Shown one piece after another: positions 8,257 to 17,388 of a DNA stretch of 64,000 nucleotides. Under the pieces are notes generated by a model that saw nothing but the letters and a program-made list of their open reading frames with translations, ran no database searches and was not told the DNA's origin. Origin of the DNA: DT-110 sp030148525 (GTDB lineage: Bacteria > Bacteroidota > Bacteroidia > Chitinophagales > Saprospiraceae); NCBI GenBank assembly GCA_965227445.1, contig OZ245751.1:682001-746000 (forward strand). The letters run 5' to 3'. The position numbers were made by a program, and so were the translations under genes. Every line of letters begins with the position of its first letter. Position 1 is the stretch's first letter.

Positions 8257-8988
8257 ATGAAGGTAGATATACTGGCCGTAGGCATTCACCCGGATGATGT
8301 AGAACTCAGTTGTAGCGGAACCCTGCTCCGTTATATAAACGAGGGAAAAACTATCGGATTACTGGATCTGTCGCGGGGCGAACTGGGAACGCGAGGCACC
8401 GCAAAGATCCGGGACGAAGAGGGTAAAGAAGCGGCCCGCCGCATGGGAGCTGCCTTCCGCGAGAATGTGGATATGCCCGACGGCTTCTTTCAGAATAATC
8501 CGGAGAACGTACAAAAGATCATCCGCATCCTGCGTTGGTGCCGGCCACAGATAGTGCTGGGGAATGCCCCCCATGATCGGCACCCCGATCACGGACGCGC
8601 CTCTAAGCTCATCTACGACGCCTGCTTCTACGCCGGTCTGGCCAAAATTGAAACGACCTGGAAAGACGGGAGCCCTCAGGAGAAGTGGCGTCCTGAGAAC
8701 CTGTACTACTACATTCAGGATTATAATCTTAAGCCCGATTTCGTGATCGATATCTCTTCGACCATTGAACAAAAGATGGAAGTGATCAAGGCCTTCCGCT
8801 CACAGTTTCACGTACCCGAGGCTTCCGAATACGCTGAGGAAGATCAGACGCCCATTTCCGGATCCGATTTTATGGCCTTTCTCAAGGCCAAAGCCCGCAC
8901 CTACGGACGTCCGGCCGGCTATGAATTCGGGGAGGGATTCGTCGCCAGCAGAGTGCTGGGGGTGGGAGACCTGTTTGCGCTTGATTAG
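8257..8988 (+). CDS. bshB1: Bacillithiol biosynthesis deacetylase BshB1
   Basis: 243 residues of the PIG-L/LmbE zinc deacetylase family. The metal-binding motif is H11-P-D-D (GIHPDDVEL), the second is HDRHPDHGRAS near residue 110, and the segments LDLSRGELGTRG and DMPDGFF are typical for BshB1. The enzyme removes acetyl from GlcNAc-malate in bacillithiol synthesis, the low-molecular-weight thiol of many Bacteroidota. Single gene here; the start codon is 13 bp from a family A element, so transcription must come from inside that element or from read-through. Confidence 0.92.
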   Translation: MKVDILAVGIHPDDVELSCSGTLLRYINEGKTIGLLDLSRGELGTRGTAKIRDEEGKEAARRMGAAFRENVDMPDGFFQNNPENVQKIIRILRWCRPQIVLGNAPHDRHPDHGRASKLIYDACFYAGLAKIETTWKDGSPQEKWRPENLYYYIQDYNLKPDFVIDISSTIEQKMEVIKAFRSQFHVPEASEYAEEDQTPISGSDFMAFLKAKARTYGRPAGYEFGEGFVASRVLGVGDLFALD

Positions 8989-8992
8989 TGGT

Positions 8993-9048
8993 TTTTTGCG
9001 ATTGTATTCGCAAAAAATGTGTATTTTTTGCGAATACAATCGCAAAAA
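8993..9048. promoter_or_regulatory. Perfect 26-bp inverted repeat just before the ATPase start
   Basis: The left arm 8993-9018 and right arm 9023-9048 are perfect complements around a 4-nt GTGT loop; the core is GCGATTGTATTCGC. The right arm ends 1 nt before the ATG of the ATPase gene and the left arm starts 4 nt after the bshB1 stop. It may terminate bshB1, sequester the ATPase start in a hairpin, or mark the boundary of an acquired segment. Confidence 0.6.
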
Positions 9049-9049
9049 T

Positions 9050-10171
9050 ATGATTTTGAGGCAAATAAAAACCCTAGTTAACCAAAAAATAGGCCAGGGC
9101 AAAGCTATTCTCATAACAGGACCTCGACAGACAGGCAAGACGACATTACTAAAACAAATCTTCACTGATCATAAAGATGTTCTTTGGTTGAATGGCGACG
9201 ATCCTGAAACGAGGATTCAGTTGGAAGATGTTACCGTGACTAAATGGAAACGGATTATCGGTTCAAAAACAACATTGGTTCTTGATGAGGCGCAACGCAT
9301 CAAGAATATTGGATTAAAGCTAAAATTGATTACTGACCAAATACCACATGTGCAGGTGGTTGCAACCGGGTCTTCTGCCTTTGAACTTGCCAACGAAATC
9401 AATGAGCCCCTGACTGGTCGTAAGTGGTCATTTCATCTGTTTCCGGTTTCGTATAGTGAACTAGAAAATCATTACGGATTTTTAGATGTCCAAAAAACGC
9501 TCGGTGAACGCCTGGTTTTTGGTTCATATCCAGAAGTAGTTACGGCTGAATACGACCAACGTGATGTATTGAATCAACTGACTGATAGCTTTCTATACAA
9601 GGATATCCTCATGTGGGATAGAGTAAAGAAACCTGAAAAACTTACCAAGTTGTTACAAGCATTATCTTTTCAAGTAGGGTCCGAAGTATCGTATAACGAA
9701 TTAGGTAAGACGGTGGGTTTAGATAACCAGACAGTTGAAAACTACTTATCCATCCTGGAACAAACCTTTGTTATTTTTCGACTCCCTCCATTGAGCAGAA
9801 ATCTAAGAAAAGAACTGAAAAAAAAGCGAAAGATCTATTTCTATGATAATGGAATTCGCAATGCAGTAATTGCTCAGTATCAACCTTTAGAGTTAAGACA
9901 GGATGTAGGTGCTCTTTGGGAAAATTGGCTGATTAGTGAACGCAAAAAATGGCTGCATTACAATCAGGTCTATGCTAATTCATTTTTTTGGAGGACAGTA
10001 GATCAGCAAGAAATAGATTATGTAGAAGAGAGTGATGGCCGGATGACTGCATTGGAATTCAAATGGAATCCCAAAAAGAAAAAAAATATGCCCAAAGCAT
10101 TTGCAAAAGCATATCCAAACAGTCAGTGGCAAATAATATCGCCTGCTAATTATTATGAGTGGTTGGAGTAA
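9050..10171 (+). CDS. AAA-type ATPase with C-terminal DUF4143-like domain
   Basis: 373 residues from the ATG at 9050. A Walker A motif GPRQTGKT lies at about 24-31, a Walker B-like TTLVLDEAQRI near 82, and a sensor-type VVATGSSAF follows; the C-terminal half (ALEFKWNPKKK, a nuclease-like DUF4143 segment) is typical of the COG1373 ATPase family. Function of the family is poorly known. The gene is richer in A+T than its neighbours and inserted between bshB1 and a convergent secreted-protein gene whose end it overlaps by 26 bp, which suggests horizontal acquisition. A longer in-frame start inside bshB1 is rejected since it would translate the palindrome. Confidence 0.85.
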   Translation: MILRQIKTLVNQKIGQGKAILITGPRQTGKTTLLKQIFTDHKDVLWLNGDDPETRIQLEDVTVTKWKRIIGSKTTLVLDEAQRIKNIGLKLKLITDQIPHVQVVATGSSAFELANEINEPLTGRKWSFHLFPVSYSELENHYGFLDVQKTLGERLVFGSYPEVVTAEYDQRDVLNQLTDSFLYKDILMWDRVKKPEKLTKLLQALSFQVGSEVSYNELGKTVGLDNQTVENYLSILEQTFVIFRLPPLSRNLRKELKKKRKIYFYDNGIRNAVIAQYQPLELRQDVGALWENWLISERKKWLHYNQVYANSFFWRTVDQQEIDYVEESDGRMTALEFKWNPKKKKNMPKAFAKAYPNSQWQIISPANYYEWLE

Positions 10172-10550
10172 TCGTCCCCGAAGCCCGCTGGCGCTCCATT
10201 TGTTCCACCATTTGCACCTCTCCCAGACGAAATTTCACGGGGAGGCCCACCGATTTTTCCAACTGCACATCGATCCGGCAAAAAAAGGCCAGTTGCTCGT
10301 AGGAATACACCCGCGGAGCTGCTTGCGGACTGAGCAATACTTGATTCAAAGAAGGAATGGGATCTTGTTTTTTTGGCGAAAGCCAGGAAAAACTGCGCAC
10401 CCCGACGAGTGTCTTAACCGGTTGGTCAGCAACGGGATAGGTGAGTCGCTGCAACTCCAATAGCGACTTTCCCTGCAAATCCACCATGGAAGATTGGCCG
10501 ATCGCATATCCGCTTACGCAAAAACAAAAGAGGGTAAGGAGTAGTCGCAT
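10146..10550 (-). CDS. Small secreted protein of unknown function
   Basis: 134 residues with a signal peptide (LLLTLFCFCVSGYAIGQS). The remainder is soluble and I recognise no family. The C-terminus overlaps the tail of the convergent ATPase gene by 26 bp, so its original end may have been replaced when the ATPase arrived. It contains one copy of the TTTTGGCGAAAGCC mini-hairpin (10371-10384) inside the coding sequence. Confidence 0.6.
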   Translation of the reverse strand: MRLLLTLFCFCVSGYAIGQSSMVDLQGKSLLELQRLTYPVADQPVKTLVGVRSFSWLSPKKQDPIPSLNQVLLSPQAAPRVYSYEQLAFFCRIDVQLEKSVGLPVKFRLGEVQMVEQMERQRASGTITPTTHNN

Positions 10551-11255
10551 ATGATTAGAACGGTTGAAGTGGGGGAGGGGTTGCTTTTCTTGAATGATGA
10601 ATGATGAGTGCTAAATGCTCAATTTGAGAAGTCAGGGATTAGAGGTTAGAAATCGGCCACCTATACTGAAGTTTCGGCGGCCAGGGAGGGCGGAAGTCGG
10701 AAGGCCCCAAGGTGCTAAACGCACCCAAAAAAGAGAATACCACCTTTGGGAAAAGCCGGTCCATGGGGAAGTCTTTTGGTACATGGTCCCTGCCTTCGCC
10801 TACTAATAATTTCGGCAGGAGGCAAGGCCGGATCTGAACCTCAACCTCAATCTTAGCCTTCATCTATTAAAGTACTCATTTTCAAAGCTTAATAAAAAAG
10901 GTAGTTTGAAGTCGTAGGGTAGAAATCATAAATAAGCCCACCCACTTTATACCGCTTCCGAAAAGGTTTGGGCTTCGCCCAATCTTTTCACGCGAGTATA
11001 TACTCGACTCGAATTGGTTTGGGACACCAAACCAATTCGTTGTCGGTATAGTGGTGGGAAATAGGCGGATAGCACGGTAGTCACCCTTGGGATAGTTATC
11101 GACGGAGACGGACCGTCCGGAGCGAATTCGCTCCACGCCCGATGCCCTACGCTCCACGCTCAAGAGGGCAAAACGAATATATCAAGCTTTAAAACCCGAA
11201 GGTCCAGCCAAACCAATCCCTAAAGGTCTCTACGTTCCCTTGAGTCCCTACCGTC
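10551..11255. other. 705-bp intergenic region, no gene
   Basis: No coding sequence supported. Contains a family B element at 10950-11048 and GCTCCAC-type 7-bp units near 11131-11160; the stretch 10600-10660 looks like decayed 7-bp-period repeats. Otherwise nothing recognised. Confidence 0.6.
10950..11048 (+). mobile_element. Family B hairpin element, 99 bp
   Basis: Begins TACCGCTTCCGAAA and ends TTGTCGGTA, flanked by TA on each side (10948-10949 and 11049-11050). Nearly identical to 19266-19364. Contains hairpins GGTTTGGGC..GCCCAATC, the palindrome CGAGTATATACTCG, and AATTGGTTTGG..CCAAACCAATT. No ORF. Confidence 0.75.
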
Positions 11256-12416
11256 TCACTTACTTCCTTCGTACAACTCAAACTTCATGTACTTACACTC
11301 CAGGGCACCGTTGAAGACCGTCTTGCGTTCGGAGGCGCGCAGGCCCAGTGATTTCAGGGCGGAGATGTTGGAGGAGATCACCCAACCGGTCCAACCGGGG
11401 AAGACTTGTTTGAACTGATCACCGATCATTTGGTAGAACTTTTCGATGTCCTCTTCTGCCAGGCGTTCGTCGTAGGGAGGGTTCATAACCAGCAGGCCGT
11501 TGTCGGCGGGTTTGTGCTTGTCCTTTAGCTTGTCAAACTTATGCCTTTGGAACTGGATCAGGGTATCAACGCCGGCCTGCATGGCGTTGCGTTGGCTCAT
11601 GCGAACGGCTTTAAAATCCTGATCGAAGGCAAAAATGGGGTGGGCAGGCTCGCGTTCCCCGGCCCTGGCTTGGTCCTGTACATCTTGCCACAACGCAGCA
11701 TCAAAATCTTTCCAGCGCAGGAAGCCGAAATCTTCCCGTCGGCTGCCGGCGGCTTTATTACTGGCGATCATTGCTGCTTCGATGGGCAGAGTGCCCGAGC
11801 CGCACATGGGATCGAGGAACGGCTGACTGCCATCGTATCCGGCTAAGAGCAGGAGGCCGGCAGCCAGGACTTCATTGAGAGGAGCCTCTACAGCTTCCTG
11901 GCGGTAACCACGATAGTGAAGCGAGTCCCCGGACGCATCCAGGGAGATGGTACAATCCAGGTCGTTGATGTGGACGTTGATCCGTAGCGTAGGCCGGCGG
12001 GTATCCACATTGGGGCGATCGTCGGTCAGCCTACGGAATTCATCGACGATGGCGTCCTTGGTTTTGAGCGCTACGAATTTGGAATGTCCGAATTTGTCGG
12101 ATTTGGTAACGGCATCAATGGCTAGCGTGTCCGTCACATCCATGTATTCGGCCCAGGGAATCTTGCGGCGCACGTGCTTATAGAGGTGGTGCTCATCGTA
12201 CGCCCGGAATTGAGCAATGGGGACTAACACCCTCAGGGCCGTGCGCAGTTCCAGGTTGGCCCGGTACAGCAGGCGCTGATCGCCCTCGCAATGAACGACC
12301 CGGCCACCGGGTCTGATGTTGCTGGCGCCCAATTCTTCCAGTTCGCGGGCCAATACCTGCTCCAGGCCCGAAAGTGTTTTAATGGTTATTTCCACGTGCT
12401 CCGGTTTAAGGCACAA
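11256..12416 (-). CDS. THUMP-domain class I RNA methyltransferase (RlmL N-terminal-like)
   Basis: 386 residues. A THUMP RNA-binding domain occupies about 45-160 (HLYKHVRRKIPWAEYM, LRINVHINDLDCTISLD), followed by a Rossmann methyltransferase with the SAM motif FLDPMCGSGTLPIEAA and the catalytic NPPYDERL (N-P-P-Y) motif typical of base N-methylation. Related to the N-terminal half of RlmL, which makes m2G2445 in 23S rRNA; the stand-alone Bacteroidota form probably modifies the same or a similar guanosine. Start at 12416, 12 bp from the neighbouring gene end. Confidence 0.88.
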   Translation of the reverse strand: MCLKPEHVEITIKTLSGLEQVLARELEELGASNIRPGGRVVHCEGDQRLLYRANLELRTALRVLVPIAQFRAYDEHHLYKHVRRKIPWAEYMDVTDTLAIDAVTKSDKFGHSKFVALKTKDAIVDEFRRLTDDRPNVDTRRPTLRINVHINDLDCTISLDASGDSLHYRGYRQEAVEAPLNEVLAAGLLLLAGYDGSQPFLDPMCGSGTLPIEAAMIASNKAAGSRREDFGFLRWKDFDAALWQDVQDQARAGEREPAHPIFAFDQDFKAVRMSQRNAMQAGVDTLIQFQRHKFDKLKDKHKPADNGLLVMNPPYDERLAEEDIEKFYQMIGDQFKQVFPGWTGWVISSNISALKSLGLRASERKTVFNGALECKYMKFELYEGSK

Positions 12417-12428
12417 ACATAGGCCTTT

Positions 12429-13532
12429 TTAGCGGAAGCGAATAGTAAGCCCGCGATCGGGCGGAGTTTGTGGCCAGTCGGATTGCTTATCGGCACGATA
12501 GCGGGATATACTCGCTACGGTCAGGGTAGAAAGCTGTTCATCAACCCATTTTTTGATTTGGCGGTAGGTCTTACCATCTTCGGCGCGAATGGCCACGTCA
12601 ATGGTTTGGGGTTCCTGGCGCAGTAAGATCTCCAACATAAACCAGCGCTTATTTCGGTAGACCGCTCGGGTCAAGCCCGGGTAACGAAATAAATCTGGCG
12701 GAGGTGGTTGTCCTTCCGGACTAAAGGTGATTTGTCGGGTGAGTTTATGGATCAATTGGTGCCGTTGGGCTCGCCGGGTAGGAATGGCGAAGGATAAACG
12801 CTCTATGTCGGGAAGATCATCGGTAGCCGAACAAGGACAGGGAGCCATGGGCTGAATGGCATCGACCAACACATTACCAGCCGTAATGGAATCCACGCCA
12901 TACCAGGCCGATAATTTAAGGAAGGACACCGTTCTTTCCGGACGAAAAACCAGAGTATAGGGCTGCCACACCGGGTGGTCAACCGGGGGCGTAGCTCCCA
13001 GCAGTTCAATGATCTCTCCACCTTGGTCTGCACTATGGATCACCAGCCGGGTCGGGTGATCGTAGTTCTGTGGCGTCTCAAAGCGCCTCGACAAACTGTG
13101 GTAGGCCGCGGAAGATGCCAAATGCAGACTAAACGTGTAGCAGGTATCCGGCGTTAGCGGCCGGGATAATTCCTGGGCCAGCGATTCCCAGGTCTCATTG
13201 TCCCGGGTGACCATGCCCAGGTAGGTATCTCCTTGGTAGGGTTTAAGGTCGACCCCGAATCCCCATTCGGTGGAATGAATGGTCTGTGTACCTTGGTCCG
13301 ACATGGTCACATACGCATAATTCCCGCGGTAGGGCAGCAGATCGGGCGGTGTTTCCCCCGGGAATCCCTGGTAGATCCAGCCACGAGGTACTACGGCCAG
13401 CTCCGCCTTGCCTTCGAAAGACGGATTCTGGAGGTAGATAGTGTCCTGGCTTTCGCCAAAAAAGGGGAACAGAACTATTAGCCCCAGGGACAGGAGAAAA
13501 TTAGAAATTGATGGAAAGATAAATTGTTCCAT
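12429..13532 (-). CDS. Secreted protein with carbohydrate-binding-like N-terminal domain, unknown function
   Basis: 367 residues. Signal peptide at about 10-28. Residues 30-235 begin IYLQNPSFEG and include VDAIQPM, the pattern of jelly-roll carbohydrate-binding-like domains often found in secreted Bacteroidota proteins. The C-terminal 130 residues are basic and charged and not recognised. No T9SS sorting domain is visible. Lies upstream of the RNA methyltransferase on the same strand. The signal-peptide region contains the GGCTTTCGCCAAAA motif (13448-13461). Confidence 0.65.
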   Translation of the reverse strand: MEQFIFPSISNFLLSLGLIVLFPFFGESQDTIYLQNPSFEGKAELAVVPRGWIYQGFPGETPPDLLPYRGNYAYVTMSDQGTQTIHSTEWGFGVDLKPYQGDTYLGMVTRDNETWESLAQELSRPLTPDTCYTFSLHLASSAAYHSLSRRFETPQNYDHPTRLVIHSADQGGEIIELLGATPPVDHPVWQPYTLVFRPERTVSFLKLSAWYGVDSITAGNVLVDAIQPMAPCPCSATDDLPDIERLSFAIPTRRAQRHQLIHKLTRQITFSPEGQPPPPDLFRYPGLTRAVYRNKRWFMLEILLRQEPQTIDVAIRAEDGKTYRQIKKWVDEQLSTLTVASISRYRADKQSDWPQTPPDRGLTIRFR

Positions 13533-13540
13533 TGCTTACC

Positions 13541-13619
13541 AGGTTTGAGGTGTGAGGTTTGAGGTGTGAGGTAAGGTTAATAGGTCACCTCAAACCCCAC
13601 ACCTCAGACCTCAAACCTG
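13541..13619. repeat. 7-bp-period repeat block forming a long hairpin
   Basis: Left half is built of GGTTTGA/GGTGTGA units, right half of CCTCAAA/CCACACC/CCTCAGA units, so the two halves are complementary and fold into one intergenic hairpin. Lies between two leftward genes. Same family as the blocks at 15271, 17023, 19395 and 48685. Confidence 0.75.
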
Positions 13620-13624
13620 TTGAC

Positions 13625-15259
13625 TCATACCTGTAATACGCCCGGATTGAATTTCTCCAGTTCCCCGTGATTTGCGGCCTCGATGCCCATGCTGATCACT
13701 TCGCGAGTGTCGCGGGGGTCGATGATGGCATCCACCCACAGGCGGGCGGCAGCGTAGTAGGGTGTGGTTTGTTCATTATAGCGGTCTTCGATCTTTTTCA
13801 GGATCGCGGCCTCATCTTCGGGCGTAATGGTTTCTCCTTTGGCTTTGCGCGAAGCAACCTGAATTTGTAGCAGAACCTTGGCGGCCTGCGTTCCACCCAT
13901 CACCGCAATTTTAGCGGTGGGCCAGGCGACGATCAATCGGGGATCGTAAGCCTTTCCGCACATGGCGTAGTTTCCGGCTCCGTAGGAATTGCCAACCACC
14001 ACACTGAACTTAGGTACGGTGGAATTCGAAACGGCATTGACCATTTTGGCACCGTCCTTGATGATGCCGCCGTGCTCAGAGCGGGAACCGACCATGAATC
14101 CGGTCACGTCGTGCAGGAATACCAGCGGGATGCGCTTTTGGTTACAGTTCATGATGAAGCGGGCTGCCTTATCGGCCGAATCGGAATAGATGACCCCGCC
14201 AAACTGCATCTCGCCCTTGGCATTTTTCACCACCTGCCGGTTATTGGCGACAATGCCAACCGACCAGCCGTCGATGCGGGCGTAGGCACAGATCATCGTC
14301 TGACCGTAGCCTTCTTTATACTCCGTAAACTCGGAATTGTCGACCAGGTGGCGGATCAGCTCTTTACTATCGTAAGTTTTGGTGCGTTCTTCGGGAATGA
14401 GGCTCAGCAGATCTTTAGTAGAATGGGCCGGGGCAGCGGGTTTCACCCGGTCAAACCCTACTTTGGGAAAGGCGCCAAACTTATCGACCAACTCCCGGAT
14501 GGTTTTCAGGCAGGTCTGATCATCGGGCATTTTATAATCCGTAACTCCGGAGATCTCACTTTGGGTGGAGGCCCCGCCCAAAGTTTCTTTATCTACATTT
14601 TCTCCTATGGCCGCTTTCACCAGATACGGGCCGGCCAGGAAAATAGAACCGGTGCCGTCGACAATGAGGGCTTCATCCGACATGATAGGCAAATAGGCAC
14701 CACCCGCTACGCAACTTCCCATAATGGCAGCGATTTGGGGAATACCCATGGCCGACATACGGGCATTATTGCGGAAGATGCGTCCGAAGTGCTCTTTGTC
14801 CGGGAAGATCTCATCCTGCATGGGCAGAAAAACACCGGCACTATCCACCAGGTAAATGATGGGCAGGCGATTTTCCATGGCTATTTCCTGGGCCCGCAGA
14901 TTCTTTTTTCCCGTAATGGGGAACCAGGCACCGGCCTTCACGGTAGCGTCGTTGGCGACAATTACACACAGTCGTCCCGATACGTAACCAAGCTGTACGA
15001 CCACTCCTCCCGCCGGACAGCCGCCGTATTCCTCGTACATTCCGTCACCGGCGAAGGCACCTACTTCCAGGGTGGGGCGACCATCATCGAGAAGCGCATC
15101 AATGCGCTCGCGGGCAGTCATCTTTCCCTTTTGGTGTTGTTTGGCGATCTTCTTTTCTCCGCCACCCAGGTGGATGGCTTCCAGACGGTGATGCAGCTGT
15201 CCCAGCAGCAATTTCATGGCATCTTCATTCTTACTTTTGGCCAGGTCGATGTTCGTCAT
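13625..15259 (-). CDS. Acyl-CoA carboxylase beta subunit, methylcrotonyl-CoA carboxylase-like
   Basis: 544 residues with the two crotonase-like halves of a biotin-dependent carboxyltransferase. Blocks ANDATVKAGAWFPITGKKNL, LVDSAGVFLPMQDEIFPD, GSCVAGGAYLPIMSDE and the late MGGTQAAKVLLQIQ match the methylcrotonyl-CoA carboxylase beta subunit, which carboxylates methylcrotonyl-CoA in leucine breakdown, more closely than propionyl-CoA carboxylase. The biotinylated alpha subunit is not in this window. Flanked on both sides by 7-bp-period hairpins. Confidence 0.88.
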   Translation of the reverse strand: MTNIDLAKSKNEDAMKLLLGQLHHRLEAIHLGGGEKKIAKQHQKGKMTARERIDALLDDGRPTLEVGAFAGDGMYEEYGGCPAGGVVVQLGYVSGRLCVIVANDATVKAGAWFPITGKKNLRAQEIAMENRLPIIYLVDSAGVFLPMQDEIFPDKEHFGRIFRNNARMSAMGIPQIAAIMGSCVAGGAYLPIMSDEALIVDGTGSIFLAGPYLVKAAIGENVDKETLGGASTQSEISGVTDYKMPDDQTCLKTIRELVDKFGAFPKVGFDRVKPAAPAHSTKDLLSLIPEERTKTYDSKELIRHLVDNSEFTEYKEGYGQTMICAYARIDGWSVGIVANNRQVVKNAKGEMQFGGVIYSDSADKAARFIMNCNQKRIPLVFLHDVTGFMVGSRSEHGGIIKDGAKMVNAVSNSTVPKFSVVVGNSYGAGNYAMCGKAYDPRLIVAWPTAKIAVMGGTQAAKVLLQIQVASRKAKGETITPEDEAAILKKIEDRYNEQTTPYYAAARLWVDAIIDPRDTREVISMGIEAANHGELEKFNPGVLQV

Positions 15260-15270
15260 ATACCAGTTTA

Positions 15271-15408
15271 TAGGTTTGAGAAGTCAGGTCTGAGGTCTGA
15301 GGTTTGGGGTTTGAGGTAAGGCTAGAGGTTGGGTTATAGGAATGAGGCGATCTAACCCCCGGGCCTATGACCTAACCTATCACCTCACACCTCACACCTC
15401 AAACCTGT
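15271..15408. repeat. 7-bp-period repeat block forming a long hairpin
   Basis: Left part has GGTCTGA/GGTTTGG/GGTTTGA units and right part CCTCACA/CCTCAAA units, complementary to each other with a variable centre. Separates the carboxylase and protease genes, both leftward. Confidence 0.75.
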
Positions 15409-15410
15409 CA

Positions 15411-16859
15411 TCATTGCTCTTCGAGCGAAAAGGTGTAGAAATATTTTTCTTTTTCATGGGAGTAGTAGCCCTCCATAAGCACTTTGCCGTTAGCGGCTTT
15501 CAGACTGGCTACTAATTGATCGACGTTAGTGACGGGTTGTTCATTGATACCCGTAATAATAAAACCGGCATCCATATTGGTGCGCTCCACCGGAGTCTCC
15601 GGGAAGATCTGAATGACCCGCACCCCCTCGTATTCGTATTGGTTGACCTCGGCGTCGGTCAGGTCGCGTAGTTCAAAGCCGATATCCTCCAGATAATCGC
15701 GGTGTTCGGCACTTACCAAAGCGGTGGTATTGCTTTTGTTGCGCAGCACGATGGAGGTTTTTTTGATTTCTCCCCGGCGAATATACTCAACTACAATGGC
15801 ATTTCCCGGACGATAGCGGCCAACCTGCTCCTGCATTTCGGGTAGTGTTTTGGTGTCGACACCATTGATGCTGACAATGACATCACCCTTTTTGAGGCCG
15901 CCATCATCGGCACCACCACCACGGGTCACCCGGGTGATGTAGATGCCGGCAACTTCTTCCAGCCCTAATTCCCGGGCGCGGCGGCTATCCACCTCTTCGA
16001 TGTAGACGCCCATCAGGCCGCGTTGGACCATGCCGTAATCGCGCAGATCCTTTACTACCTTACTGGCCAGGTTCGCCGGTACGGCAAAGGAGTACCCCTC
16101 GTAGCGGCCCGAACGTGTGATGATAGCCGTATTGATACCGATCAGCTCACCGCGGGCATTGACCAGGGCTCCTCCGCTATTTCCCGGATTGACGGCTGCG
16201 TCGGTCTGGATGAAAGATTCAATGCGGTCCTGCCCTTCGAGGATGTCAATGCTGCGTCCTTTGGCACTGACAATACCGGCCGTAACGGTCGAGGACAGGT
16301 TAAAGGGATTCCCGACGGCCAGCACCCATTCGCCAATCTGCAGGGAATCACTGTTACCAAATGTCAACGCAGGCAAATCTGAGCCCTCCACTTTTAGCAA
16401 CGCCAGATCGGTACTGGGGTCGGTACCGATGAGTTTGGCTTCGAATTCCCGTTTATCACTCATGGTGACTCGGATTTCGTCACTATCCTTGATCACGTGG
16501 TTGTTAGTGACGATAAAGCCATCGGTCGACAGGATCACCCCCGAGCCGGACGCAGTTCCTACCGAACCACCCCTCAGGAAATTAAAACTCCCGGTACTCT
16601 GGACGGTCTTGATGTTTACGACGGCCGGGGTAACCAGGCGGGCGGCATCGACAAAGCTCGTGGGTTCCTGCAAGGGCATTATGCGGGAGGGACTTACGTC
16701 AAAAACATCCGGCCGGGAGGTTTGATTGGTGGTAAAACTGGTGGGCACGATGTCGCGCACTACAATTTTCTGTGGTTCTTCCAGAAATTGTTGATACAGC
16801 AAAATAGCCAATAGCGCGCTAACTAAAGAGGATATAAGGACAACCAGGTACTTTTTCAT
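15411..16859 (-). CDS. degP: DegP/HtrA-like periplasmic serine protease with two PDZ domains
   Basis: 482 residues from the ATG at 16859 (MKKYLVV); an ATG 18 nt upstream is the alternative. An N-terminal hydrophobic segment (about 4-24) exports or anchors the protein. The catalytic triad is visible: His121 in TNNHVI, Asp151 in STDLALLKV, Ser228 in GNSGGALV. Two PDZ domains follow (about 270-370 and 390-480). The family degrades or refolds misfolded envelope proteins. The gene is followed and preceded by 7-bp-period repeat hairpins. Confidence 0.93.
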   Translation of the reverse strand: MKKYLVVLISSLVSALLAILLYQQFLEEPQKIVVRDIVPTSFTTNQTSRPDVFDVSPSRIMPLQEPTSFVDAARLVTPAVVNIKTVQSTGSFNFLRGGSVGTASGSGVILSTDGFIVTNNHVIKDSDEIRVTMSDKREFEAKLIGTDPSTDLALLKVEGSDLPALTFGNSDSLQIGEWVLAVGNPFNLSSTVTAGIVSAKGRSIDILEGQDRIESFIQTDAAVNPGNSGGALVNARGELIGINTAIITRSGRYEGYSFAVPANLASKVVKDLRDYGMVQRGLMGVYIEEVDSRRARELGLEEVAGIYITRVTRGGGADDGGLKKGDVIVSINGVDTKTLPEMQEQVGRYRPGNAIVVEYIRRGEIKKTSIVLRNKSNTTALVSAEHRDYLEDIGFELRDLTDAEVNQYEYEGVRVIQIFPETPVERTNMDAGFIITGINEQPVTNVDQLVASLKAANGKVLMEGYYSHEKEKYFYTFSLEEQ

Positions 16860-17022
16860 AATTGCAGCAATATTCAACGTTCACAGGGTGGCCACCGGGG
16901 CTTCAGACATCACTATATAAATATAATGAACGAATTCACGGTACAAAGTTGCATGTCAAACACCTTTTTCTGATGTTCAGTTTTGTGAAATACGGGTTTT
17001 ACCTAATTCTTAACCCCCTAGT

Positions 17023-17101
17023 CAGGTCTGAGGTTTGAGGTGCGAGGTGTGAGGTTAGGTTCCAGGTTACCTCAAACCTCACACCTCAAACCTCAAACCT
17101 G
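17023..17101. repeat. 7-bp-period repeat block forming a long hairpin
   Basis: Units GGTCTGA/GGTTTGA/GGTGCGA on the left and CCTCAAA/CCTCACA on the right, complementary. Placed directly upstream of the promoter at 17107. Confidence 0.75.
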
Positions 17102-17106
17102 TTAAC

Positions 17107-17114
17107 TATCTTTG
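17107..17114 (+). promoter_or_regulatory. Bacteroidota -7 promoter element
   Basis: TATCTTTG matches the TAnnTTTG consensus exactly. It lies 13 nt before the start codon of the small membrane protein and would drive it together with dapF and ltaE. No clear TTTG -33 element; the position is occupied by the repeat block. Confidence 0.6.
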
Positions 17115-17127
17115 CGCAAAAGCCATT

Positions 17128-17385
17128 ATGTCTGATTCTAATAATTCCGAAGATAAGCGAGACCCCTTCGATGGCCCCTACGTCGGGAACGTTTGGGGCA
17201 GGCGAATGACCATCTACGGCGGGATTTTCATCCTGGCCATGTTGGCGATTATGGCATACCGCCACTGGGCCATGGATGCTCCCTTTGGTATGGACGAAGC
17301 CCAGCCTACCTTCGAACAGCCTTATCATCAACAAAAAGCGGCCGAAGAAAAAGCCGCGCGCGATTCAGCTAAACTGAACGAATAG
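17128..17385 (+). CDS. Small single-pass membrane protein, unknown function
   Basis: 85 residues: a polar N-terminus (about 1-25), one transmembrane helix (about 28-44), and a charged Glu/Lys/Ala-rich tail. Not recognised as a known family. Its stop is 3 nt before the first dapF start, so it is the leader gene of a dapF-ltaE transcript, and a perfect TAnnTTTG promoter element is just upstream. Confidence 0.75.
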   Translation: MSDSNNSEDKRDPFDGPYVGNVWGRRMTIYGGIFILAMLAIMAYRHWAMDAPFGMDEAQPTFEQPYHQQKAAEEKAARDSAKLNE

Positions 17386-17388
17386 TTT

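Noticed and set aside
10615..11163. Small open frames in the 705-bp gap
   Set aside because: No start context, no homology, and one runs through a family B hairpin element.
14072..15319. 415-codon plus-strand frame opposite the carboxylase gene
   Set aside because: Long only because of codon bias on the opposite strand; the minus strand encodes an unmistakable carboxyltransferase.
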